Part shown: positions 7,663 to 14,870 of the stretch, piece after piece
How positions within the stretch are numbered: the stretch's first letter is position 1
Layout of the letters: each line of letters starts with the position of its first letter
Origin: a virus
Virus record (IMG/VR): IMGVR_UViG_3300034190_002397
Location: 1 to 25,296 of that record
Reading direction: 5' to 3' (one strand)
Length of the DNA: 25,296 bases
Notes under the pieces: generated by a model
What the model was told of the DNA's origin: nothing
What the model saw: the letters and a program-made list of their open reading frames with translations, nothing else
Databases searched by the model: none
Translations under genes and position numbers: made by a program

Positions 7663-8208
7663 ATGGCCTTTAACGTAAACGAATTTAGAACACAGATGGT
7701 GGGCGATGGCGCCCGCCCAAATCTGTTTGAGGTCGGCTTACCTTTTCCAGGCTTTGCCGCTCCAGGCAATGCACAAGCAAAAACAACTTTCATGGCTAGA
7801 GGCGCTCAGATTCCTGGTGCTTCACTCGGTGTTGTACCAGTTACATACTTTGGTCGTGAATTAAAATTTGCAGGAAATAGAATATTTGCCGATTGGACAA
7901 TAACAGTAATTAATGATGAAGATTTTATCATCAGAAATGCAATGGAAAGATGGATGAATGGTATCAACTCTCATAGTTTGAATGTCAGAAATCCAGCTGC
8001 TTTAACACCATTAGGTTATACAGTTGATGGTGATGTAAAACAATTTGCAAAAGGTGGGGATGAACTTAAAAAATACAAATTTATCGGTCTTTACCCAACG
8101 GATCTTTCACCTATTGAATTAGAGTGGGGATCAAATGATACGATTGAGGAGTTTACTGTAACATTTTCATATCAATGGTGGGAAGCCGAAGAAACTGGTG
8201 TTATTTAA
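7663..8208 (+). CDS. 19: Tail tube protein gp19
   Basis: This 181-residue protein is the tail tube subunit (T4 gp19, 163 residues), which polymerises into the inner tube inside the sheath. The signature pattern is RPNLFEVGLPFPG near the N-terminus (18-30), FMARGAQIPGASLGVVPVTY (43-62), GRELKFAGNR and then WTITVINDEDFIIRNAMERW (78-97). The C-terminus ends FTVTFSYQWWEAEETGV, which is typical. Upstream it has ACAGGAG eight bases before ATG and its own putative late promoter. The tube-fold protein encoded at 14871 shares the same order of motifs and is a distant paralogue. Confidence 0.95.
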   Translation: MAFNVNEFRTQMVGDGARPNLFEVGLPFPGFAAPGNAQAKTTFMARGAQIPGASLGVVPVTYFGRELKFAGNRIFADWTITVINDEDFIIRNAMERWMNGINSHSLNVRNPAALTPLGYTVDGDVKQFAKGGDELKKYKFIGLYPTDLSPIELEWGSNDTIEEFTVTFSYQWWEAEETGVI

Positions 8209-8210
8209 GA

Positions 8211-8231
8211 GGGGGCTTTTTAGCTACCCCA
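8211..8231 (+). other. Weak GC hairpin between gp19 and gp20
   Basis: GGGGGCTTTTTAGCTACCCC just after the gp19 stop can pair GGGG with CCCC and GCT with AGC around a TTTT loop, with a two-base TA bulge. There is no T-run after it, so it is a poor intrinsic terminator. It may protect the 3' end of gp18-gp19 RNA or mark partial attenuation. Confidence 0.3.
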
Positions 8232-8248
8232 AAATATAGGATGGATAT

Positions 8249-9919
8249 ATGGCGATAAAATTATTTGGATTTACTCTAGGCAGAAAAGATCAAGCAAAAG
8301 AGCAACCTTCTGAACAGGCCTCTTTTGCTTTACCTAATGAAGCAATGGACGATGGTGCTGTTACAGTACAGAACAATGCTTATTACGGTACATATGTAGA
8401 CTTAGAGGGTTCTGTTCGCAATGAATTAGAACTAATTACACGATACCGTGAGATGGCAAATCACCCTGAGTTAGATGCAGCTATTGATGATATAGTCAAT
8501 GAGTCTATAACACATGATATTGATGGTAAATCAGTAGATATTAATGTTGATAACTTAAAACAACCTGAAACCATTAAGAAAAGAATCATGGAGGAGTTTA
8601 ACAATATAAAACATATGTTAAACTATGGTAACTTGGCTGATGATTTGTTTAAGAGATGGTATATAGATGGTAGATTATACTTTCATATTGTAGTTAATGA
8701 TAAAAAACCAAAAGAGGGTATCAAAGAATTAAGATATATTGACCCTAGAAAAATAAGAAAAGTCCGTGAAATAAAGAAAGACCGTGATCCTAAAACCGGT
8801 GCAATGGTTATCAAATCAATCGGTGAATATTATGTCTACAATGATAAGGGTACAACAACACAAACATATACAGCAAATATGAATAGTGGTTTGCGTATAG
8901 CTACAGATTCAATCATATACTGTACATCAGGTATGATGGATGCAAGAAATACATTTGTTATTTCTTATTTACATAAGGCGATTAAACCTTTAAATAATTT
9001 AAGAATGATAGAAGATGCGATTGTAATATATCGTATATCAAGGGCACCAGAGAGAAGAATATTTTACATTGATGTAGGTAACTTACCAAAAGGTAAAGCA
9101 GAACAATACTTGCGTGATGTAATGATTAAGTATCGTAACAAAATGGTTTATGATGCTTCAACTGGTGAGCTTAGAGATGATCGTAAACATAAGTCAATGT
9201 TAGAGGACTTTTGGTTACCTCGTAGAGAAGGTGGTAAAGGAACAGAGATTACAACACTACCAGCTGGCCAAAATTTAGGTGAGTTGGAAGATGTTAAGTA
9301 TTTTCAAAAGAAACTTTTACAATCACTAAACGTACCTATTTCACGTTTAGAACCACAACAAGGTGGTATGATTGGTTTAGGTAGAGTTTCAGAAGTTACA
9401 AGAGATGAAGTTAAGTTTAATAAATTCATTATAAGACTACGCAATAAATTTGCACAAACTTTTGACCATGCTTTAAGGGTACAATTATCACTTAAAGGTA
9501 TAATGAGTACAGAAGAGTGGGATATTGCAAGAGAAGATATTTACTATGACTTTAAGAAAGATAATAACTTTTCTGAAATGCGAGAAGCAGAGCTTCTTCG
9601 TGAAAGACTTAACTTATTAGGTACAGTTGATCCATATATTGGTCGTTATTATTCAACAGAGTGGGTAAAGAAAAATGTTTTACAATTATCTGATGAAGAA
9701 ATAATGAAGATGGATAAACAAATGAAAAAAGAAGGTGCTATTATTCAGCAACCTGAAGTAGATCAAGATGGGATCCAGGCACAATCACCACAACCACCAA
9801 ACGGGTCTGGCCCATCACCCAACAATGCAGATAATTTAGATACAGCTAGAGGTTTGAATACTGAAGGTATATTACAGTTTATAAAAGAATCTGATAGAGC
9901 CGTACTAAATAGAAAATGA
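8249..9919 (+). CDS. 20: Portal vertex protein gp20
   Basis: This 556-residue protein is the T4-type portal (gp20, 524 residues in T4). It is the dodecameric channel at the special vertex through which gp17 packages DNA and to which gp13/gp14 bind. Family signatures include NAYYGTYVDLEGSVRNELEL (42-61), the REMANHPELDAAIDDIVNES segment (67-86), IRKVREIKKDRDPKTG, and LEDFWLPRREGGKGTEITTL with the LQSLNVPISRLEPQ segment. The last 60 residues are Gln/Pro/Asn-rich and disordered-looking. AGGATGG before ATG supplies the ribosome site. A late-promoter motif for the next gene lies inside its final codons. Confidence 0.96.
   Translation: MAIKLFGFTLGRKDQAKEQPSEQASFALPNEAMDDGAVTVQNNAYYGTYVDLEGSVRNELELITRYREMANHPELDAAIDDIVNESITHDIDGKSVDINVDNLKQPETIKKRIMEEFNNIKHMLNYGNLADDLFKRWYIDGRLYFHIVVNDKKPKEGIKELRYIDPRKIRKVREIKKDRDPKTGAMVIKSIGEYYVYNDKGTTTQTYTANMNSGLRIATDSIIYCTSGMMDARNTFVISYLHKAIKPLNNLRMIEDAIVIYRISRAPERRIFYIDVGNLPKGKAEQYLRDVMIKYRNKMVYDASTGELRDDRKHKSMLEDFWLPRREGGKGTEITTLPAGQNLGELEDVKYFQKKLLQSLNVPISRLEPQQGGMIGLGRVSEVTRDEVKFNKFIIRLRNKFAQTFDHALRVQLSLKGIMSTEEWDIAREDIYYDFKKDNNFSEMREAELLRERLNLLGTVDPYIGRYYSTEWVKKNVLQLSDEEIMKMDKQMKKEGAIIQQPEVDQDGIQAQSPQPPNGSGPSPNNADNLDTARGLNTEGILQFIKESDRAVLNRK
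9904..9911 (+). promoter_or_regulatory. Late promoter motif ACTAAATA upstream of gp67
   Basis: ACTAAATA lies within the last codons of gp20, 39 bases ahead of the gp67 ATG. Initiation would fall at the gp20 stop, leaving a leader with TAGGAGAT at 9938-9945. It would drive the prohead core and protease genes. T4 gp67 is a high-copy core protein, which fits a promoter of its own. Confidence 0.55.
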
Positions 9920-9949
9920 ATAAACTAAAGTATATCATAGGAGATAGAG

Positions 9950-10243
9950 ATGCCTGATTTAGATGATTTTATTGACAAAGTGGTGGGCGGCGAAGCTTCA
10001 GCTGCGAGAGAACAGTTACAAGGAATGTTAGCTGGAAAAACTGCTGACGCTTTAGAAACTAGAAAGCAAGAAATAACAGATGCTTTATTTAATGATGGTG
10101 AAGAGGCAGAGGTAGAAGAAGAACCCGTAGAAGGTGAAGAGGGTGAAGAAGAGGTTGCAGAACTAGAAACAGACGAAATAGAAGAGGTTGACCCATATAC
10201 AGGTCAAGCAATAGAACCAGAGGCAGAAATAGAAGAAGAATGA
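9950..10243 (+). CDS. 67: Acidic prohead core protein, gp67-like
   Basis: This 97-residue protein directly follows the portal gene, as T4 gp67 does. It has the same character: a short helical N-terminus (PDLDDFIDKVVGGEASAARE, 2-21), an amphipathic middle (ALETRKQEITDALF) and a second half made almost entirely of Glu and Asp. In T4, gp67 is an abundant internal core (scaffold) component that influences head shape and is degraded by the gp21 protease at maturation. The acidity here would suit a scaffold that must leave the head before DNA enters. The assignment rests on position, size and composition more than on conserved residues. A clear TAGGAGAT precedes the ATG, and its stop overlaps the next gene by ATGA. 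Confidence 0.75.
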   Translation: MPDLDDFIDKVVGGEASAAREQLQGMLAGKTADALETRKQEITDALFNDGEEAEVEEEPVEGEEGEEEVAELETDEIEEVDPYTGQAIEPEAEIEEE

Positions 10244-10875
10244 AAACTTTACAATCACTAATGCAAGAAGTTTCGGGTGAGGCTCGTATGAAAAATACGT
10301 CTGACTTTAAAATAGTCATTGGTGCTGATGGTAAAAAGAAAAAGGTTCGAGCTCACAGAATAAAAGTAGGTGATAGAGCTCCAAGAGTTGGTGATGATCC
10401 AGAACAGGATATGGTAACAGATGAAACATCGCCAATAAAAGATCCACCTTTTGTTTTAGTTTTCAAAAGAAAGGCAATCAGACCATATCCAGGTGGTATA
10501 AAGGTCGCAATGTATTACAATAAAAATTTAGACAAGTATGTTACGGTGCCTTATGGTAAAGGTATGTTAGATAATCCAATGCAAGCAGAGGAATTTATGA
10601 AAACATTTAAAGAGTTTTCTGAAAAAGAAATGATAGAAGAGATGAAAGTTATGGATCATCTTCATGACATTGTTAAAAACAAACAAGCTAAAAGAGTAAA
10701 GTTTGCTGATGGGTCATCTAGAACTGTGGATCATTTCACAGCATCTGCTATTACAGCTGTACATAAAAAAGTAAATGATGCAAATAAAGAAAAATTATCA
10801 GACATGGTACATAAAAGTCCAGGTCATTTAAAGAAGGCGGCTGATTTTGCTTTTGGTCAGGTAAAAACTAAATGA
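10240..10875 (+). CDS. Conserved head-region protein of unknown function (between gp67 and gp21)
   Basis: This 211-residue protein has no enzyme motif that I recognise. It overlaps gp67 by ATGA and the next gene by ATGA, so it is translationally coupled in the prohead core operon. The N-terminus (MKTLQSLMQEVSGEARM) resembles the short leaders of T4 prohead internal proteins. A basic segment follows (DGKKKKVRAHRIKVGDRAPR, 30-49), then a mixed alpha/beta domain with FVLVFKRKAIRPYPGG and YYNKNLDKYVTVPYGKG. The C-terminal part (RVKFADGSSRTVDHFTASAI, then T-AVHKKVNDANKEKL, about 154-187) has a pattern I associate with conserved proteins at this locus in marine T4-like phages. A role as minor core or internal head protein is inferred only from context. 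Confidence 0.7.
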   Translation: MKTLQSLMQEVSGEARMKNTSDFKIVIGADGKKKKVRAHRIKVGDRAPRVGDDPEQDMVTDETSPIKDPPFVLVFKRKAIRPYPGGIKVAMYYNKNLDKYVTVPYGKGMLDNPMQAEEFMKTFKEFSEKEMIEEMKVMDHLHDIVKNKQAKRVKFADGSSRTVDHFTASAITAVHKKVNDANKEKLSDMVHKSPGHLKKAADFAFGQVKTK

Positions 10876-11198
10876 ATTTAGATTTTCTTTTAGACTTCTT
10901 ACGAGAAGCGCCACAAAATATTATGAAAATTGGGCGCACTAAAAAGATTAGAAGAAGAATTAGGCGTGATAGAACTGGTAAGATAGTAGTACAGAGAAAT
11001 AGAATTAGATCAGGTGTAAAAGGTTATGCAGCTACAGGTAAAGGTGGTTCAGTAAAAAGAATACCTGCTACTGCAAGAGTTAAAAAAGCGAGATTGTTAA
11101 AACGGTCTTGGAAAACAACGAGGAGAGCTAAACTTCGCCGTTCAATGTTGAAAAGGAAACTTTCAATGAGAAGGCGAGCATCACTAGGACTAAGATAA
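10872..11198 (+). CDS. Very basic small protein in the prohead operon, possible gp68-position core protein
   Basis: This 108-residue protein contains 38 Lys/Arg and only 4 Asp/Glu, with clusters such as TKKIRRRIRRDR (24-35) and LKRKLSMRRR near the C-terminus. After a short hydrophobic N-terminus (MNLDFLLDFLREAPQ) nearly every segment is cationic and helical. It is coupled by ATGA overlap to the preceding gene and abuts the next ORF without a gap. Such a protein could bind packaged DNA, or neutralise the acidic gp67 inside the scaffold. The LRE at 10-12 followed by AP is of the L-x-E type cut by T4 gp21 protease, so residues 13-108 could be a maturation product. It occupies the place of T4 gene 68, but I cannot demonstrate homology. 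Confidence 0.65.
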   Translation: MNLDFLLDFLREAPQNIMKIGRTKKIRRRIRRDRTGKIVVQRNRIRSGVKGYAATGKGGSVKRIPATARVKKARLLKRSWKTTRRAKLRRSMLKRKLSMRRRASLGLR

Positions 11199-11651
11199 AT
11201 GAGTACAAAAAATACAACAATCACAAATAAATTAAGAGGCCCATCTGTTATTAGAGTTAGTAGTAGAGTTGGTGGCACAGGAGAAACACATACAGATGTG
11301 GCAAACATATTCATGGCGAACTTATCAGCCACAGAATCTACGTCAAATAGTTACGGCGGTTTAACAATCGAAACAGTAACATCGGCTAGTATTCAAAGTT
11401 TATTCTATAGCAGTAACGGTGTTATAGAAATAAAAAGAGTTGGTGACGCCGGTGTAGCTGCCTCTGCTAACGCAAATCTTTTATCATTACAAGCCGGTGT
11501 TGGCTCTGTTGACTTTTCTAAAGACTTTCAAGCACTTGATGAAGGTAAAACAAAAAATATTTTCATTGAATTTGTAGATGATGCTCAAGGTACTGTTGTT
11601 ATGAAAGTATCTAAAGTAGCCACCTACAGCCCAGCTGCTGATACATTCTAA
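11199..11651 (+). CDS. Small beta-rich protein of unknown function, head region
   Basis: This 150-residue protein starts directly after the stop of the preceding gene and ends nine bases before gp21. It has no motif I recognise. The sequence is rich in Thr, Ser, Val and Ala with alternating hydrophobic residues (LTIETVTSASIQSLFYSSNG, GVIEIKRVGDAG, KNIFIEFVDDAQGTVVMKV). This suggests a compact beta-barrel or sandwich, and there is no membrane segment or signal peptide. A head decoration or minor virion component is a reasonable guess from fold type and position among head genes. Conserved small genes at this place occur in marine T4-like phages. A plain hypothetical-protein label would be equally defensible. 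Confidence 0.65.
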   Translation: MSTKNTTITNKLRGPSVIRVSSRVGGTGETHTDVANIFMANLSATESTSNSYGGLTIETVTSASIQSLFYSSNGVIEIKRVGDAGVAASANANLLSLQAGVGSVDFSKDFQALDEGKTKNIFIEFVDDAQGTVVMKVSKVATYSPAADTF

Positions 11652-11660
11652 GGAACAAAA

Positions 11661-12311
11661 ATGAAACTCATATCAGAAACATATTTCTCAGAAGTAAAAA
11701 CTCTTATAGAAGAGGCTGATGGGAAAAAGAATCTTTATATAGAAGGTACTTTTCTTGTCGGTGATACTGTAAACAAAAACAATCGAATGTATAAAATGGA
11801 CACTCTTCGTAATGAAGTAGCTCGCTATGATAAAGAGTATGTTCAAACTAATCGTGCCTTAGGAGAGTTAGGACACCCAGATACACCTACAATTAATCTT
11901 GAAAGAGTATCACATAAAATAGTGTCACTAAGTGAAAATGGTAAAACATTTCACGGTAAGGCAAAAATCTTAGATACACCATACGGACAAATTGTTAAGA
12001 ATTTTATTGACAATGATGTAAGTGTTGGGGTTTCTTCAAGAGCATTGGGTTCTTTAGAACCACAAAAAGAAGGATATAATTTGGTGCAAGATGATTTGAA
12101 ACTTGCTACGGCTGCTGATATTGTCGCTGACCCATCTGCTCCAGGTGCTTTCGTAAATGGCATTATGGAAAATAAAGAATGGATGTTTGTCGAGGGGCGC
12201 TTCGTAGAAGCTGATTTTGACAAAGCAAAAAAACAAATTAAAGAAGCAACAAAATCTGAAATAGAAGGAGTTGCTCTCAAATTATTCGATAATTACCTTA
12301 GAAAACTTTAA
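11661..12311 (+). CDS. 21: Prohead core protease gp21
   Basis: This 216-residue protein is the T4 gp21 maturation protease (T4 length 212), a serine protease with a herpesvirus-assemblin-like fold. It sits in the prohead core, then digests the scaffold and trims gp23. The signature GTFLVGDTVNKNNRMYKMDT (29-48) is followed by ALGELGHP, whose His (H72) is the likely catalytic base. The segment DVSVGVSSRALGSL (119-132) contains the nucleophile serine (S125 or S126). The region LKLATAADIVADPSAPGAFV (147-165) is also conserved. The start follows AAGGAAC at a suitable distance. It sits directly ahead of gp22 and gp23, its substrates, separated by a late promoter. Confidence 0.94.
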   Translation: MKLISETYFSEVKTLIEEADGKKNLYIEGTFLVGDTVNKNNRMYKMDTLRNEVARYDKEYVQTNRALGELGHPDTPTINLERVSHKIVSLSENGKTFHGKAKILDTPYGQIVKNFIDNDVSVGVSSRALGSLEPQKEGYNLVQDDLKLATAADIVADPSAPGAFVNGIMENKEWMFVEGRFVEADFDKAKKQIKEATKSEIEGVALKLFDNYLRKL

Positions 12312-12314
12312 AAT

Positions 12315-12322
12315 TATAAATA
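12315..12322 (+). promoter_or_regulatory. Late promoter TATAAATA upstream of gp22-gp23
   Basis: This is an exact match to the T4 late consensus TATAAATA in the 41-base gap after gp21. Initiation near 12328 would leave a leader of about 25 bases with AAAGGAGAT before the gp22 ATG at 12353. It also excludes the in-frame TTG at 12323 as the true start of gp22. It probably drives both scaffold and major capsid genes, ending at the terminator at 14811. Confidence 0.75.
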
Positions 12323-12352
12323 TTGTTTACAAAAACAAAGGAGATAAATCAG

Positions 12353-13435
12353 ATGTCAGATCAAAATCAACTCATGGAAGCAGCTGCTGAAGTATTAAAT
12401 AGAAGTAGAGCAGATGCGTCCTCACAGCCAATGCAAAAAGCTGACGCCTCTTCAGTAGGTGGTACGCAAGACTTAGGTGGACCAACACCTGAGAATTATA
12501 AACAGGATGATGATTCAGCAAAAGTTAAAGTTGCTGCTATGGCAGCTGATAACTCTGCTAAAAATAAAGCAAGTATAGCAACAAAGCCTTCAGCGGCTTC
12601 AACTAAACAAGAAGAAGTAAAAGCTGAAGATGCTGAGGTAGTACAAGAAAAAAGTATGCCTCAGGGTTTAAAAGATTTCTTAGAAAAGAAGAAAGAAAAG
12701 ATGAAAGAAGATATACATCAAGACGTTGAAGCTCTTTTCTCTGATGATAAAACTATTTCAGAGGACTTTAAAGCAAAAGCTTCGACTCTCTACGAAACAA
12801 GAGTCAATGATCGTGTCGCACAGATACAGGAAGAAATTGACAACCATTATGCAGCTTCATTTGATGACGCTGTACAAAAAATTAGAAGTGAACTTACAGA
12901 AAAAGTTGATGACTACCTTAACTATGTTGTTGAGCAATGGATGACGGACAATCAAATCGCAGTAGAGTCTGGTCTCCGTGCAGAGATGACTGAGGAGTTT
13001 ATTGTAGGTTTAAGAGATTTATTCAAGGAGCACTACATTGATGTTCCTGAAGAAAAAGTTGATCTAGTTGATGAATTAGCGACTAAAGTTGAAGAGTTAG
13101 AATCTCAACTTGATGAGGAGATGGAGAAAGGTATGACATTTGCTAAGGCGTTAGTCGAGGCAAGAAAAAATGAAATTACCGTAGATGTATGCGAAGGACT
13201 TACCAAGACTCAATTTGAAAAAGTCAAATCACTTGCAGAAAGTGTAGAATTTTCCACAGAGGAAGAATTTGTAGAAAAGGTAACAGTCATTCGTGAAAAT
13301 TACTTTCCCACAGAGGGAACAGTACAAGCTAATCAAGAAACAGCACTAAACGAACAGGTTGATCTACCAGCTGAACAAGTTAATGATCCATTTGTTAATG
13401 CAGTTTCCAACGCTATTTCACAATCAAAAAAATAA
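12353..13435 (+). CDS. 22: Prohead core scaffolding protein gp22
   Basis: This 360-residue, highly charged helical protein lies between the gp21 protease and gp23, where T4 has its main scaffold gp22 (269 residues). The N-terminal third is low-complexity Ala/Ser/Asp/Lys, with a short repeat ADASS near residues 20 and 31. From about residue 100 it becomes long coiled-coil-type helix, including MPQGLKDFLEKKKEKMKEDI (102-121) and VDELATKVEELESQLDEEME in the middle. A globular end carries EVRKNE-like and FEKVKSLAES helices. Several L-x-E and related sites for gp21 cleavage are present, as expected of a scaffold destroyed at maturation. The start is ATG 12353 with AAAGGAGAT. An upstream TTG at 12323 in the same frame lies on the promoter. 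The protein is longer than T4 gp22, mainly in the N-terminal low-complexity part. Confidence 0.9.
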   Translation: MSDQNQLMEAAAEVLNRSRADASSQPMQKADASSVGGTQDLGGPTPENYKQDDDSAKVKVAAMAADNSAKNKASIATKPSAASTKQEEVKAEDAEVVQEKSMPQGLKDFLEKKKEKMKEDIHQDVEALFSDDKTISEDFKAKASTLYETRVNDRVAQIQEEIDNHYAASFDDAVQKIRSELTEKVDDYLNYVVEQWMTDNQIAVESGLRAEMTEEFIVGLRDLFKEHYIDVPEEKVDLVDELATKVEELESQLDEEMEKGMTFAKALVEARKNEITVDVCEGLTKTQFEKVKSLAESVEFSTEEEFVEKVTVIRENYFPTEGTVQANQETALNEQVDLPAEQVNDPFVNAVSNAISQSKK

Positions 13436-13460
13436 TTTAAACTAAAAACAGGAGAAAAAG

Positions 13461-14792
13461 ATGTATCTTTCAGAAAGTTTACAAAAAAAATGGGGAGGAG
13501 TCTTAGATCACCCTGATCTGCCAAAGATTGATGACCCATACAAGAAAGCGGTAACAGCCGTAATTCTTGAGAATCAAGCAGTTGAAATGGGTAAGTCGCA
13601 AGAAACATTGCAAGAGACCTCACCTACAAACTTTGCAGACACCGGTGGTTTTGGTTCTGCTGGTAATCAAACCAAGGCTGGTTTTGACCCAATCTTGATT
13701 TCTTTAGTAAGAAGAAGTTTACCAAATCTTATCGCATATGATATTTGTGGTGTTCAGCCAATGACTGGACCAACCGGTCTTATCTTTGCAATGAGAGCTA
13801 AGTTTGATAACATGGGTGGTACAGAGGCCTTCTATAATGAGGCGAATACGGCTCATGCAGCTTCAGAAGGAAATGCTCCAACAGCATTAGCAGTTGGTGG
13901 TACACCTCCAACCGCTGTATTTACTGGTAACGCTGTAGCTGATCCTGGTATGACAACAGGTACGGCAGAGGCATTAGGTGATGGAAATGCTGCTAACACA
14001 TTCCACGAAATGGCCTTCTCAATCGAGAAAGTTACTGTAACCGCAAGAACAAGAGCACTCAAAGCTGAGTATTCTATGGAACTTGCTCAAGACTTGAAAG
14101 CAGTTCATGGTCTTGATGCTGAAACAGAGTTGTCAAACATTCTTTCAGCAGAAATACTTGCAGAGATCAATCGTGAGGTTGTTCGTGAGATTTACAAACA
14201 AGCTATTGTCGGCGCAAAAGTTGGAACAGTTACACATGGTAAGTTTGACTTAGATACTGACTCAAACGGTCGTTGGATGGTTGAGAAAGTTAAGGGTCTT
14301 GCGTTCCAGATAGAACGTGAAGCAAACGCTATCGCCAAGTTAACTCGTAGAGGGAAAGGTAACATCATGATTTGTTCAAGTGATGTAGCATCCGCTCTCG
14401 CTATGGCAGGTTTACTTGATTATAACTCAGCTTTACAAGGACAAGTTAACCTTCAAGTAGATGACACAGGCAATACCTTCGCAGGTACAATGTTTGGTCG
14501 CATTAAAGTGTATATTGATCCTTATTCACCTGTAAGTTCAACAAATGAATTTGCTGTTGTAGGATATAAGGGTAGCAACGCTTATGATGCTGGTATATTC
14601 TATTGTCCGTATGTACCTCTACAAATGGTCAGAGCAGTTGGTCAAGACACTTTCCAACCAAAAATTGGATTTAAGACTCGTTACGGTCTAGTATCTAACC
14701 CATTCGCTCAAGGTACCACAGTAGGTGCAGGTGCATTAACGGCACAAACTAATAACTACTATCGTGCTTTCCAGATTGCAAACTTAATGTAA
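13461..14792 (+). CDS. 23: Major capsid protein gp23
   Basis: This 443-residue protein is the HK97-fold major head protein. The signature RRSLPNLIAYDICGVQPMTG, followed by PTGLIFAMRA, at about 85-115 is almost identical in character to T4 gp23. ENQAVEM in the N-terminal region is also typical. The conserved core ends with the segment FQPKIGFKTRYGLVSNPFA. A probable gp21 cleavage site is LQE|T at residues 50-53, which would remove a 52-residue N-terminal arm, compared with 65 in T4. T4 gp23 has 521 residues. The shorter length here is normal for marine relatives and points to a smaller insertion domain. The Shine-Dalgarno ACAGGAG is strong. A UUCG-loop terminator follows 18 bases after the stop. 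Confidence 0.97.
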   Translation: MYLSESLQKKWGGVLDHPDLPKIDDPYKKAVTAVILENQAVEMGKSQETLQETSPTNFADTGGFGSAGNQTKAGFDPILISLVRRSLPNLIAYDICGVQPMTGPTGLIFAMRAKFDNMGGTEAFYNEANTAHAASEGNAPTALAVGGTPPTAVFTGNAVADPGMTTGTAEALGDGNAANTFHEMAFSIEKVTVTARTRALKAEYSMELAQDLKAVHGLDAETELSNILSAEILAEINREVVREIYKQAIVGAKVGTVTHGKFDLDTDSNGRWMVEKVKGLAFQIEREANAIAKLTRRGKGNIMICSSDVASALAMAGLLDYNSALQGQVNLQVDDTGNTFAGTMFGRIKVYIDPYSPVSSTNEFAVVGYKGSNAYDAGIFYCPYVPLQMVRAVGQDTFQPKIGFKTRYGLVSNPFAQGTTVGAGALTAQTNNYYRAFQIANLM

Positions 14793-14810
14793 TCATTTGC
14801 TTTACTTTAA

Positions 14811-14838
14811 AAGAGGAACTTCGGTTCCTCTTTTTTTT
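14811..14838 (+). terminator. Intrinsic terminator after gp23
   Basis: AAGAGGAAC (14811-14819), a TTCG tetraloop (14820-14823) and GTTCCTCTT (14824-14832) form a perfect 9-bp stem closed by C-G on UUCG, an exceptionally stable loop. It runs into an eight-base T tract (14831-14838). AA/TT can extend the stem by two pairs. This is the best terminator in the window and ends the gp22-gp23 transcript. UUCG terminators are a known habit of T4-like phages. Confidence 0.92.
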
Positions 14839-14858
14839 GGCTTCCGCTTTTTAACTTA

Positions 14859-14866
14859 TATAAATA
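14859..14866 (+). promoter_or_regulatory. Late promoter TATAAATA four bases before a start codon
   Basis: This perfect TATAAATA lies after the gp23 terminator. It ends only four bases before the ATG at 14871, so initiation by T4 rules would fall on or next to that A. The mRNA would then be leaderless or would lose the start codon. No in-frame ATG, GTG or TTG lies in the next 24 codons to rescue translation. Confidence 0.55.
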
Positions 14867-14870
14867 GAAG

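Noticed and set aside
8211-8231. Strong terminator after gp19
   Set aside because: The stem has a bulge and no T-run follows; kept only as a weak hairpin.
11024-11332. 102-codon open frame on the - strand
   Set aside because: Antisense to the basic protein and the next gene; no family resemblance and no upstream signals.
12323-12352. TTG start extending gp22 by ten residues
   Set aside because: It overlaps the TATAAATA promoter and lies before the likely RNA start; ATG 12353 has a strong AAAGGAGAT.
13853-14062. 69-codon open frame on the - strand inside gp23
   Set aside because: Shadow of the Ala/Thr/Gly-rich part of the capsid gene.
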